Positions 1 to 9,900 of a DNA stretch of 64,000 bases are shown here, one piece after another (within the stretch, counting starts at the first letter, position 1; each line of letters begins with the position of its first letter). The notes beneath the pieces were generated by a model. The model ran no database searches. It saw only the letters and a list, made by a program, of their open reading frames with translations, and had not been told where the DNA came from. The position numbers and the translations under genes are program-made. The stretch covers positions 1 to 64,000 of the forward strand of contig NZ_JBNHEQ010000064.1 of NCBI RefSeq assembly GCF_050016015.1, written 5' to 3'. Source of the stretch: Trichodesmium sp002260545. Its GTDB lineage: Bacteria; Cyanobacteriota; Cyanobacteriia; Cyanobacteriales; Microcoleaceae.

Positions 1-95
1 TCTCCCTAAAAGGGAGAGGTAATTATCAATTATCCATTATCAATTATCAATTAATTAACACTTATACTTTTTCAGCAAACCCTAATTAAGAATTA
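1..95. repeat. AT-rich short repeats and end of a dispersed element
   Basis: The first 55 bases are overlapping TAATTATCAATT-type units, a family seen again at about 32775-32820, 44520-44560, 46210-46280, 54675-54710 and 56822-56880. Bases 62-90 (cttatactttttcagcaaac and following) match the right end of the roughly 230-bp dispersed element at 54715-54966. No gene is visible in 1-213. Confidence 0.6.
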
Positions 96-213
96 TGTTG
101 TCCTTGTTAATTTTTGTGAGAAACAAAAACTTAACCAAACAAACTAAGTATACAAGATTTTTGTTTCTACACAAAAGTATTTTGACAAAATAATTATCAC
201 CTTTAATAACAGG

Positions 214-1695
214 TTAAGAAAAATTAAAGTCCTTGGGATTAGCTTGAAAAGTGGTCAGCCAATAACGTGCAGTTGAAAAAGGCCAATTATTGACAATTTT
301 GCCAGTCTTTGTTTTGTACCAACTACTACAATTACCACTCCACGCAGTTTTAGCAGCAGCAATCTGTATTTTTTTGTTATACTCAGAATTAATATCAGAC
401 TTCACATCTAAATATTTCTGTGACTGCTTCTGCATCATTTTGATACAAGAAAGAATATAATGAACTTGACATTCAACCATAAAAGTGATTGACTGAGTAC
501 CTGTATTTGTATTAGGTCCATAAAGCATAAACATATTAGGAAATCCAGGAACCATAATGCCTTTATATGCTTCTGAGCCATCCTGCCATTTGTCTTGTAA
601 CAATTGATTGTTCAAACCAACAATTTTAAGTGATGATAAAAGGACTGTATTAAATCCTGTGCCAAATATTAAGGTATCTATGGGATATTCCCTACCATCT
701 TTGGTAATAATTTGATTCTGATTAATAGTTTTAATTTCATCAGCAACTACTTCTACATGAGGAAGTTGTAGAGCTGGATAATAATCATTGGAAACTAAAA
801 TCCGCTTACAACCAATTTCATGGTCTGGTTTCAGAATAGCTCTAAGATTTTCATCTTTGACAATTCGATTTCTTATGAAATTAAGCAAACCAGTAACAAG
901 TTTTCCGGGGATAGTATCTTGTTGTACTGTTATATAAATAACAAAATATTCCAGGGCTAAATACAAGAACCATCGGTACAATCTAAGTATGAATGGGAAA
1001 GTTTTACCTAACCAATGAAAAAAGTTTGAAAATTTAAAATCAGGTTTAGGTGAAATCCATGGAGCGCTACGTTGAAAAACAATCAATTTTTTCACTTGTT
1101 GAGCGATAATTGGAATAAACTGAATTGCACTTGCACCAGTACCAATTACTGCTACTGTTTCATCCTTTAAATCATGGTCATGATTCCAACGAGCGGAATG
1201 AAATTGAGTTCCCGAAAATGTTTCTAGACCATCAATATGAGGAATTTTTGGTTGATTTAATTGTCCACAAGCACTAACTAAAATATTCGCAGAAAATTCT
1301 TCTCCAGAAGCAGTATAAATACGCCAAATATTTTTTTCTGCTTCAAAAACAGTCTTAGTAATTTCTGTGTTAAAAGTAATATGTTTTCTAATATCATATT
1401 TATCAGCACAGTTTTCTAGATATTCAAGTATTTCTGGTTGTTTGGGATAATTCCGACTCCAGTCAGTTTTGGGTTCAAAGGTATATGAATATAAAATAGA
1501 TGGTGTATCACAACCACAACCAGGGTATGTATTATCATGCCATGTCCCCCCTACGTTATCTGCTTTTTCAAAAATTTTGAAGGTTGTGATACCAATTTTT
1601 TTGAGGTTAATTGCCATACACATACCAGATATTCCAGCACCAATAATCGCAATTTCTAAGTTTTCTTCTGAGTTACTAGAAATTTGTTTATTCAT
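214..1695 (-). CDS. Flavin-containing monooxygenase, Baeyer-Villiger type
   Basis: This 493-residue protein is predicted to use FAD, NADPH and O2 to insert oxygen next to a ketone or to oxidise a soft heteroatom in the cytoplasm. It has two Rossmann motifs, GAGISG near residue 20 (FAD) and GTGASA near 187 (NADPH). Between them is FSGTQFHSARW near 160-170, which fits the Baeyer-Villiger fingerprint FxGxxxHxxxW. The length is normal for single-component type I enzymes. The ATG at 1695 is preceded by GGAG about 8 bases upstream. It lies downstream of the polyketide genes on the same strand, beyond the terminator at 2596-2620 and a lipocalin-like gene. A tailoring role on the polyketide (ketone to ester) is therefore plausible but inferred from position only. 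Confidence 0.85.
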   Translation of the reverse strand: MNKQISSNSEENLEIAIIGAGISGMCMAINLKKIGITTFKIFEKADNVGGTWHDNTYPGCGCDTPSILYSYTFEPKTDWSRNYPKQPEILEYLENCADKYDIRKHITFNTEITKTVFEAEKNIWRIYTASGEEFSANILVSACGQLNQPKIPHIDGLETFSGTQFHSARWNHDHDLKDETVAVIGTGASAIQFIPIIAQQVKKLIVFQRSAPWISPKPDFKFSNFFHWLGKTFPFILRLYRWFLYLALEYFVIYITVQQDTIPGKLVTGLLNFIRNRIVKDENLRAILKPDHEIGCKRILVSNDYYPALQLPHVEVVADEIKTINQNQIITKDGREYPIDTLIFGTGFNTVLLSSLKIVGLNNQLLQDKWQDGSEAYKGIMVPGFPNMFMLYGPNTNTGTQSITFMVECQVHYILSCIKMMQKQSQKYLDVKSDINSEYNKKIQIAAAKTAWSGNCSSWYKTKTGKIVNNWPFSTARYWLTTFQANPKDFNFS

Positions 1696-1838
1696 TGTGA
1701 TTTCTCCAATAATTTTCTCTATATTAAATGTATATTTATTCAGGTAATAATTCAGCCTCGAAAATATAACAAATAGACAAGATATCTATTCTACCTGGGA
1801 ATAATTATACAACACAGAATCATTTGTAATTAAAAAGC

Positions 1839-2534
1839 CTAAGAAACAAGTTTCCAAGTTACGCTAAAGAATACAGCTTTGATGTTATTTGAGAGTATAA
1901 TTTTGCCTTCTGAAAATTCCACATTACGTTCAAGGTCTACACCAACCCAATCAGGAATTACACTAACTTCAACATGGTGAATAACTGTACTATCTCGTAA
2001 TTCATATTTACCACTGTAAGAAAGATAGTTTCTAGCAGCGCTAAAATATCTCAAGCTTGCCTTAATAGATTTCCCAAGATTGGCGATTAATTTTAGTCCC
2101 AATTTAACATCTTTCAACTCTTGCATTTCTTCCATTGAGAGGCCAAGAAGTGGGCGATCTGTGGTCATAATTGTCACAGAAACATATCCATTTTCAGTAT
2201 ATACAAGATAGCCTGTAGGATTTTTACCGTATGGGTAATCAATTTTTTGTTTAGCATCCACAGTGTAAAAATCAGCAAGTTTCCAAGTGCCTACTAAATT
2301 ATCTTTTGAGATTAAATTATCACTCATTTTTTCTCCTACTAAATCTTTAAGAACATCTGTCTGCCTATTGGCAACAGCTTTTTTTGAATTATAATTTGTT
2401 TCTGAACTTATATCTATTAGTTTGTTTTGTTCATAAGTTTTTCCTGAATCGAAAGTATTGCCATAATACGAGGCTATACCTAAGCTAGAAAATAGAAGGA
2501 AGGTAGTAATAAACACCCAAATTTTGCGCTTCAT
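1839..2534 (-). CDS. Secreted lipocalin-like domain protein
   Basis: The 231-residue product begins with a basic start and hydrophobic stretch (about residues 4-25), a probable signal peptide or membrane anchor. From about residue 80 it has a lipocalin-like domain of the kind that opens with LVGTWKL and continues with a PYGKNPTGYLVYTENGY block. This is the small bacterial/fungal family often met beside polyketide genes, where it is thought to bind or shape hydrophobic small molecules. It stands 144 bases upstream of the monooxygenase on the same strand and 92 bases after the PKS stop codon, separated from it by a hairpin. Binding or cyclisation of the cluster product is a guess. The family call rests on a short motif and overall pattern. 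Confidence 0.7.
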   Translation of the reverse strand: MKRKIWVFITTFLLFSSLGIASYYGNTFDSGKTYEQNKLIDISSETNYNSKKAVANRQTDVLKDLVGEKMSDNLISKDNLVGTWKLADFYTVDAKQKIDYPYGKNPTGYLVYTENGYVSVTIMTTDRPLLGLSMEEMQELKDVKLGLKLIANLGKSIKASLRYFSAARNYLSYSGKYELRDSTVIHHVEVSVIPDWVGVDLERNVEFSEGKIILSNNIKAVFFSVTWKLVS

Positions 2535-2595
2535 AAACTTATTCTTTTTATCCTTGCCTTTTTAGGAAAACCCTCCTTAATTTTAAATTTTATTA

Positions 2596-2620
2596 GAAAA
2601 GGGTGCAAACTTTGCACCCT
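2596..2620 (-). terminator. Intrinsic terminator after the terminal PKS gene
   Basis: Positions 2600-2620 form a perfect inverted repeat (AGGGTGCAAA, one-base centre, TTTGCACCCT). Read on the minus strand it is followed by TTTTCTAATAAAATTT. It sits just beyond the stop codon at 2627 and should end the polyketide operon, making the lipocalin and monooxygenase genes a separate or read-through unit. Confidence 0.75.
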
Positions 2621-2626
2621 AATAAT

Positions 2627-5600
2627 TTATTGAGTAATTAATTGTGGTAAAAGTTCTTGAGAAATTAGCTCCAAAAGTAATTTTTGGCTATCTTTCAAAA
2701 ACATAAACATATGTTTCCCAGGTATCCGATCTATTTTGAGGTTGCTGTTAGTATACTCAGACCAATGAGAAAGTTGGCGATCGCTAAGTGTATTATCATC
2801 TACTCCACTAAAACTAGAGATGGGGCAATTTAGTGGCTTTTTCTCTACATAGTGATAGTAGTAACTTTTTAACAGTTGAAAATCTGCCTTAAAGATATTC
2901 ATTAATTCATTGAAAAGCGATGGATCTTCAGAAATAGTTTTGGGAATTTCTGAAATTTCTAGAAGATAATTGAGTCGTTCTGCTTCTGAAAGAGATTCTA
3001 TTTTTTCTAACAAAGTATTATCTGATGGTGGAACTACACCACTTAGAAACAACTGCATTGCTTTCAAATTATGTTTTTCTTCGAGAAAATAGGCAAGCTC
3101 AAAAGCAATAAACGCTCCCATACTATGACCAAAGAAAGCAAAAGGTTTATCTAAATAAGGAGAAAGGACATCTGCTAAAACCTCAATTAGACTGGCAAAA
3201 TCTGTAAAAGGTTGTTCCTGAAGACGTCTTTGTCTACCTGGTAGTTGAATGGGTAAAACTTCTATTTCTGGAGGCAAAGCATCAGACCATTGTTGATAGA
3301 TAGAAGCACTGGCACCCCAGGGGTGGAAGCAGAATAAACGGGTACTTGCATTAGGTTTTGGTTTGTGGTATGCAATCCAACCGCCTTCTTTTTTGGCCTC
3401 AACTGGAGTTTGGTCAGAACCACTATCAGTCAATTGTTCAACCAATGCTTCTGCTAATTCCATGATACTAGGACCTTGCAAAATTAAGCTAGCAGGTATA
3501 GTTACTGCTAGTTGTTTTTCGATTTTGCTCCGGAGTTCCACAACGCTCAAAGAATCAAAACCTAATTCTAGAACAGATTCGTTGAGGTCTAAACCTTCAG
3601 AAGTATTTAATTGCAGTACCTTAATTGCCAACTTCTGCAAATACTCTACTATCATCAACTTACGTTCTGGTGCTGGAGCAGCTTGTAACTTCTCAATATC
3701 TATTACTGATGAAGGGGAAACTAAATCTTCTGATTCTGTAGACTTTTGCTCCAACTCTATAGCAGGTTTGAACTGTTGTTGTTTCAGCAACTCTAGTATT
3801 TTCGGCACTAACTCCAGTTCACTTTCTGAGAGATTACCTGTTTCTGCTAGTTGCTTGGTTAAAGTTTCTGTTGCTGTGTCTGTTATCTGAGTAAGAGTTG
3901 ATTCTGATAACCCCGACTTCTCATTTTCTATCCAATACCTTTGTCGTTGGAAAGGATAAGTAGGTAAGGCCACTTTTTGTCGATGATAATTTCCGTCAAA
4001 TCCTGACCAATCTATTTTTGCTCCCCGAACGTACAATTCTGATAGACTAGAAAGTATTTGCTGCCATTCATCCACATTAGGACGTAATGATGGCAACCAC
4101 TCACCTGCATCTTCTGGCAAACATCGACGCCCCATACCTAATAATATTGGTTTTGGTCCTACTTCTAGGAAAATATCAATTCCCTGTTGCTGCACAGCAT
4201 CCATACTTTGGGCAAACTTAACTGGTTGTCGGACATGATCTACCCAATATTTAGCGGTAGTAATACTACTATCTGCCTTTGTCCCTGTGACGTTAGATAT
4301 TACCGGAATCCTGGGTGTCTTATAGTCAAGTTGATTAGCTATCTCCTCAAACTCCTCTAACATTGGTTCCATTAGAGGTGAATGGAAAGCATGAGATACT
4401 TGCAGTTGTTTCGTTTTAATTCCTTCTGACTCTAACTTAGTAGCGATCGCCCTTACCGCTTCTGACTCCCCAGAAATCACCACACTTGCAGGTCCATTAA
4501 TCGCTGCCATAGCTACTTGATCTGTGTAATTCGTCAGGAGAGGACGAACTTTTGATTCTGATGCCATAACAGAAACCATTTCTCCTCCTGGGGGTAACTC
4601 TTGCATTAATCGTCCCCTGGCAGTAATTAATTTTAATCCGTCTTCTAAACTAAAGATTCCCGCTATTGTTGCTGCCACATATTCACCTACACTGTGACCC
4701 ATGACTACATTTGGTTTGATTCCCCAAGATTCCCATAATTTAGCTAGGGCGTATTCTATGGCAAATAGTGCTGGTTGAGTATAAGCTGTTTGGTGTAGGG
4801 GGGATGAATCTTCTTCAGTGTCAGAATACATAACATCTAACAGAGAAATTTTGTCTGATTCTTCTTGTTCCTCAACAATTGCACTGAAAATTTCATTACA
4901 CCGCTCGATCGCCTGTCGGAAAACTGGTGCTTGCTCATATAATTCCCGACCCATATTAACGTATTGGGAACCTTGACCTGTGAATAAGAAAGCCACCTTT
5001 GGTATGGTGCTACTTGATACCTGTCCTGAGAATATTTCCTCAGCCGTTAATTTCTCCAATAGCTCCGCTTTGTTAGCTGCAATAACTGCTAATCTTTGAT
5101 TCAAATGGGCACGTCCTATATTAGCTGTATAACAAATATCACCTAATTCATCCTCATTATTTTCTTTTTCCAGGTAATTTTGATAACGAACCACCAAATC
5201 TGCCAAAGCTTTTTGGGTTCTAGCGGACAAAGTTAATACATGGAGCGATCGCTCTGTCTCATTTTTACTTTTCACCTGTTCTGGTGCTGATTGTAAGATA
5301 GCATGAGCATTAGTACCACTCATGCCAAATCCACTAATTCCTGCCAACAGAGGTTTATCTGGTTTTTCCCAAGGTATCGCACTTGTTGCTACCTCTGCCG
5401 AAATTTTATCCCAATCAATCTGAGGGTTAGGTTTATTAAAGTGAAGATTTGGTGGAATTTCCTTATTTTGCAGAGCCAAAATAATCTTCATTAAACCTGC
5501 AACACCCGCAGCCGCTTCCAAATGCCCCACATTACTTTTCACCGCACCCAAAATCAGAGGATCGTCCTTACTTCTTTCTTGACAATAAACCTCATCGATC

Positions 5601-6730
5601 GCTTTGACTTCCAGAGGATCTCCCAGAGAAGTTCCCGTACCGTGACACTCAACATAGTCTACCTCTGATGGGTTTACCTTGGCATTGGCCAAAGCTTGCC
5701 GAAGTACCTTCTTTTGGGCCTGTTGATTGGGAACTGTCAGGCCACTACTAGGACCATCATGGTTAATCGCAGAACCTTTCACCAGAGCCAAAATGCGATC
5801 GCCATCTGCCACAGCATCCCGAAGACGTTTGAGGACAATTATGCTACAACCCTCTCCCCTGGCAAAACCATCAGCACTAGCATCAAAAGTCTTGCAACGA
5901 CTATCAGGAGATAATCCTCTACTTTTACAGAACCCATGAGTCACAGTGGGATGAAGCATTAAATTTACTCCACCGACTAGAGCCAAGTTAGACTCTCCAT
6001 TCCGCAAACCCTGACAAGCTATATGCAAAGTAACCAAGGAGGAAGAACAAGTTGTATCTAGGGTCAAAGTTGGTCCTTGCAGTCCAAAAACATAAGCTAT
6101 CCGACCCGACGAAATATTCATCCCCGTACCTAGACCTAAATAAAAATCAGCCAAGTTATTAGGGAGAGAATTGATGCCAATCAAGGCATAATCATTAAAG
6201 CATTGACCTATATATACTCCCGTTTCCGTATTTTTCAAACTCCTGGGTGAAATACCTGCATTTTCTAATGCTTCCCAACTCACTTCCAACAAAAGTCGTT
6301 GTGATGGGTCCATCTTATTTGCTTCTGCCCCAGAAATGCCAAAAAAGGCGGGGTCAAACTGGTCTACGGGTTGTTGGAGAAAATAACCGTGGCGAACATA
6401 GATTTTGCCTGGTGCTTCTGGATCTGGATTGTAGTATTGGTCATTATTCCATCGCTCTTTGGGAATTTCTACTCTGCCATCTTTTGATTCTCTGAGAAAT
6501 TCCCAGTAAGATTCGGGAGTATCAGCACCTCCTGGAAAACGACAAGCAGTACCAATAATTGCTATTGGTTCGGTACTTGCTGTTTCAATTTCATTTAACC
6601 TAGCAGTTGCGTGTTTGACTGCTAATAAAAGACGTTGCTGATTTGACAGTTCAGCGTTTGCAGTTGCTTCTTGTAGTTCTAAAAAAAGACGTTGCTGATT
6701 TGACAGTTGGGTTTGGGAGCTAGCTTCCAT
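2627..6730 (-). CDS. Type I PKS, terminal module KS-AT-ACP-TE
   Basis: This is the last extension and release module, about 1367 residues. Order: helical N-terminal docking region; KS (active Cys in DTTCSSS near 229, HGTGT and NVGHLE histidines present); AT (GHSVGE Ser near 678, HAFH, so malonyl-CoA); ACP (GFDSL Ser near 1056); thioesterase (GHSMGA Ser near 1200, Asp in GVDDNTL, His in GKHMF). There is no KR or DH, so the last beta-keto group is left unreduced. The TE resembles editing (type II) thioesterases more than macrocyclising ones, but it is fused here. An upstream in-frame ATG exists at 6778. I prefer 6730 because AAGGAATTAAAC precedes it exactly as it precedes the start of the next PKS at 12743. 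The docking motif LSNQQRLLL is duplicated in tandem. Confidence 0.95.
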   Translation of the reverse strand: MEASSQTQLSNQQRLFLELQEATANAELSNQQRLLLAVKHATARLNEIETASTEPIAIIGTACRFPGGADTPESYWEFLRESKDGRVEIPKERWNNDQYYNPDPEAPGKIYVRHGYFLQQPVDQFDPAFFGISGAEANKMDPSQRLLLEVSWEALENAGISPRSLKNTETGVYIGQCFNDYALIGINSLPNNLADFYLGLGTGMNISSGRIAYVFGLQGPTLTLDTTCSSSLVTLHIACQGLRNGESNLALVGGVNLMLHPTVTHGFCKSRGLSPDSRCKTFDASADGFARGEGCSIIVLKRLRDAVADGDRILALVKGSAINHDGPSSGLTVPNQQAQKKVLRQALANAKVNPSEVDYVECHGTGTSLGDPLEVKAIDEVYCQERSKDDPLILGAVKSNVGHLEAAAGVAGLMKIILALQNKEIPPNLHFNKPNPQIDWDKISAEVATSAIPWEKPDKPLLAGISGFGMSGTNAHAILQSAPEQVKSKNETERSLHVLTLSARTQKALADLVVRYQNYLEKENNEDELGDICYTANIGRAHLNQRLAVIAANKAELLEKLTAEEIFSGQVSSSTIPKVAFLFTGQGSQYVNMGRELYEQAPVFRQAIERCNEIFSAIVEEQEESDKISLLDVMYSDTEEDSSPLHQTAYTQPALFAIEYALAKLWESWGIKPNVVMGHSVGEYVAATIAGIFSLEDGLKLITARGRLMQELPPGGEMVSVMASESKVRPLLTNYTDQVAMAAINGPASVVISGESEAVRAIATKLESEGIKTKQLQVSHAFHSPLMEPMLEEFEEIANQLDYKTPRIPVISNVTGTKADSSITTAKYWVDHVRQPVKFAQSMDAVQQQGIDIFLEVGPKPILLGMGRRCLPEDAGEWLPSLRPNVDEWQQILSSLSELYVRGAKIDWSGFDGNYHRQKVALPTYPFQRQRYWIENEKSGLSESTLTQITDTATETLTKQLAETGNLSESELELVPKILELLKQQQFKPAIELEQKSTESEDLVSPSSVIDIEKLQAAPAPERKLMIVEYLQKLAIKVLQLNTSEGLDLNESVLELGFDSLSVVELRSKIEKQLAVTIPASLILQGPSIMELAEALVEQLTDSGSDQTPVEAKKEGGWIAYHKPKPNASTRLFCFHPWGASASIYQQWSDALPPEIEVLPIQLPGRQRRLQEQPFTDFASLIEVLADVLSPYLDKPFAFFGHSMGAFIAFELAYFLEEKHNLKAMQLFLSGVVPPSDNTLLEKIESLSEAERLNYLLEISEIPKTISEDPSLFNELMNIFKADFQLLKSYYYHYVEKKPLNCPISSFSGVDDNTLSDRQLSHWSEYTNSNLKIDRIPGKHMFMFLKDSQKLLLELISQELLPQLITQ

Positions 6731-6799
6731 GTTTAATTCCTTGTTTGGTACATCTGAGGTTTTAGTTAGTGGGAGCATCTAACTCCCTTTCTCTATATA

Positions 6800-6818
6800 G
6801 GGTTTGGAGACCAAACCC
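6800..6818. repeat. Small palindromic repeat, GGTTTGG-AGA-CCAAACC family
   Basis: This is a perfect 19-base inverted repeat in the gap between two PKS genes. The same unit lies inside a coding region at 21101-21119, and a one-mismatch copy is at 58673-58691. It looks like a dispersed repeat rather than a dedicated terminator. The rest of 6779-6959 holds no gene. Confidence 0.8.
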
Positions 6819-6959
6819 CTACTCTCCTTTTTTTTAATAGCATTCAGCACTCAGCAGGTCAAAAAGCTGTTAACGAAGTTCCTCTTTTGGAGGCTAGCTG
6901 AAATGCTGATAGCTGATAGCTAGTTAATTACGGAGAACTGTTAACTGATTGGAACTTTC

Positions 6960-9900
6960 TTAATTTCCAACATAAATAGACTGATAAAGTTGATTCAGAG
7001 CATCATCAATAGCTTCATCCATGTTGTCTGCTGAAAGCTGACTAACCTCTGCAATTAGATTTTTTAAATCAATGGCAGTATCAGTTGTCTCAGACTCAGT
7101 TTCCGTCTGCTCAATTTTCGGAATTATTCCCTCTAGATATTCAGCTAAAGTCTGAATATTTGGATACTCAAAAGTAGAAGTTGAGGACAAAGTAATCCCT
7201 AAATCTGTCTGAATCATACGGCCAAAATCCAGTGCCATTAGGGAATCCATCCCCAAATTAAAGAATCCTTCTTCTGGGTCTGGTAAATCACTTTTACTCA
7301 ATCTCAATACTTTAGCAACAATACCAAGCAAATAATCCACAATTGAACTTTGGCGTTGCTCAGTTGTTGCTACCTTCAGTTCTTCTATGAATTCCTGTTG
7401 TTTTGGTCCCTGGTTTGCTCCTTTGAGTGGATGCTGACTTGCTATTTCCGATAGAAATGGCGGAGTTGCTGCTCCCAATTGACTCAACAAGTGTGACCAG
7501 TCAATATTAAATATTCCTATCTGTGGTTCCTGAGTTGCTAATACTTCTTCTAAAGCTTGTAACCCTTGCTCTGATTGAATTCCTTGTAAACCTTGGCTTT
7601 CTATACGACTTTGTTGTTGTGCCCCCATGCGAGCAGCGAGGCCAATATTTGCCCAAGGTCCCCAGTTAATACTCACTCCTGGTAATCCTAAATTCTGACG
7701 GTATTGGGCAACTGCATCCATAAAGGCGTTAGCTGCAGCATAGTTACCTTGACCGGGGGAACCTAACATTGATACTAGGGAGGAGAAACAAACAAAGAAA
7801 TCTAATGGTATATCTTTTGTTAATTTATGTAGATTCCAAGTTCCTGCTACTTTGGGAGCGGTCACTTTTGTGAACTGTTCCCAACTCATTTGTTGGATAA
7901 ATCCATCATCTACAACTCCAGCAGCATGAATTACACCTTTCAGAGGAGGTAAGGTATCTTGTATCTGTTGGAAAATCTCTACCATATCTTTTTCCACAGA
8001 CACATCTCCCAATAATACTGAAACTTGAGCGCCTGCTGCTTCTAACTCTTGAATACTTTCCTGAGCAGTTTCTGAAGGAGATTTGCGGCCTAATAAGACT
8101 ATACTCTTAACGCCTTGTTTGACTAGGAACTGAGCCACTTCTAACCCTAGAGCGCCTAAACCACCAGTAATTAAATAACTTGCTTCGGTCTCAATAGTTA
8201 ATTTGGCATCATCTGTATCTAACCTGGGTTGAATTAGTCTTGCTACTTGACGTTCTCCTTGACGATAACGGATTTGATTTTCCCAACTGGTTGATGGTTG
8301 ATGGTTGGCGACCTCATCGAGTAAAACTTTTAAGTTTTCTGATGCCTCAGTATTAGGATCTAGGTCTAAACAACGACAGTATAACTGGGGATACTCCAGA
8401 GTTATGGATTTGCCTAACCCCGATAAAAGTGCTTGTTGAGGTTGAATATTACTACTGACTTCTGACTCCTGAGAAGTAAATCCTAATGCAGCACCTTGAG
8501 TCACTAACCACAGAGGAGGTGATTGTTCAAGCGATCGCATCCCTTGCAATAGGTTGATAATACTACCACAAATTACCTCTTCTGCTTTTGCTAACTCTGC
8601 TACATCTGTATCTAAACTCCAGAGGTGAATCACACCTTGCAAGGGCAATTCTTCTGTTAATTCATTTACCTCATCAAGTAACTTTTGGAAATGTTCGGGG
8701 TCTGTTGGAGATAATTGAATCGTTTGTTGTTTTGCTTCTGAAGATAAATTCTTGTAACTATCTCCTGGATAGACAACAATACACTGATGACCTTGTTCTA
8801 ATAATTGGGAGTTCAGACTATCGCTCCATGGTTTTGACTTACTATTTGATTCCCCTGTAGGACAAAATAGTAGGTAAGTTCCTGGTTCCTGTGTTTCACT
8901 AGGAGTCAAAGCAGCAGGTTGCCATTCTATTTGATAGTACCACTGACTAAAATCTAACCCAAAGGTCCTCAACAATAACTTCCGACTTAGTTGACGGAAA
9001 TCTATACCATTATATTCTGCTAATACTTTCCCATTTCCATTCAGCAAGTAAGTATCACCTAGAAATTCTTCCTTCTCAAAAGAACTTGACTCGTCAATTT
9101 TGGTGTAGTACCACAATTCATCATCAATATCAAAATTCTCAAAAAACTTAAAACTCTTCGCTCCAGAAAATACATAAGCAGGAATTTCTATTTCAGTATC
9201 AATGAGAGATGTTTGACCATTACCATTATTCTCAGTATTCTGAGACAACTCCCGAACTACTGACAACAGAGCTACTGGCATAAGTCCACAATCAACCATA
9301 CCAGGATGAGGCCAATATTTCTGCATTTCTTGATTATTTTGAGCTGATTTGATTTTTACCAACCCCTCTGTACCACCTATCCACGCTTTTTCCGTCCATT
9401 GGAATGTCGGTCCTAGGTAAAAATCTCCCTTCATAGGTTTCAGTGCAATTGAGTAATATTCATCGCTGGAGAGAGTCTGAGTACATCGGTTTTTGACTGC
9501 TGCAATATCAATATTTTCTTTTGGTAACTCTGAGTTCTTCACAGAGCGAACTTTTGCCTTAGCATGAACCGTCCAAGTTGTTGATGGGTCGTATTCTTCT
9601 CCTGCTTCACAACTTATCAACTGATAAGTATATTCTGTTTCTTTTTCTTGCTCTAGAAGCACTTGCACTGTACGACTAGAAGTTTCATCTGTTCCCAATA
9701 TCTGTAAAAATTCAATATCATCCACAACGCAAGACTCGGTGTTTAATGCTTCTTTACCAGCAAGGAAACCAGAAATAATATGAGACGTACCAGGTACAAC
9801 TATTTTGTTGTAATATTTGTGGTCTTTCAGATAAGAAGGAAACTCAGGTGTTAATTTAGTCTGAAAACGGAATTGTTGGGCAAAGGGTAAAGGTAATTTA

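Noticed and set aside
6731..6778. Longer start (ATG 6778) for the terminal PKS
   Set aside because: The sister gene has the same upstream sequence AAGGAATTAAAC directly before its only start, which corresponds to 6730.
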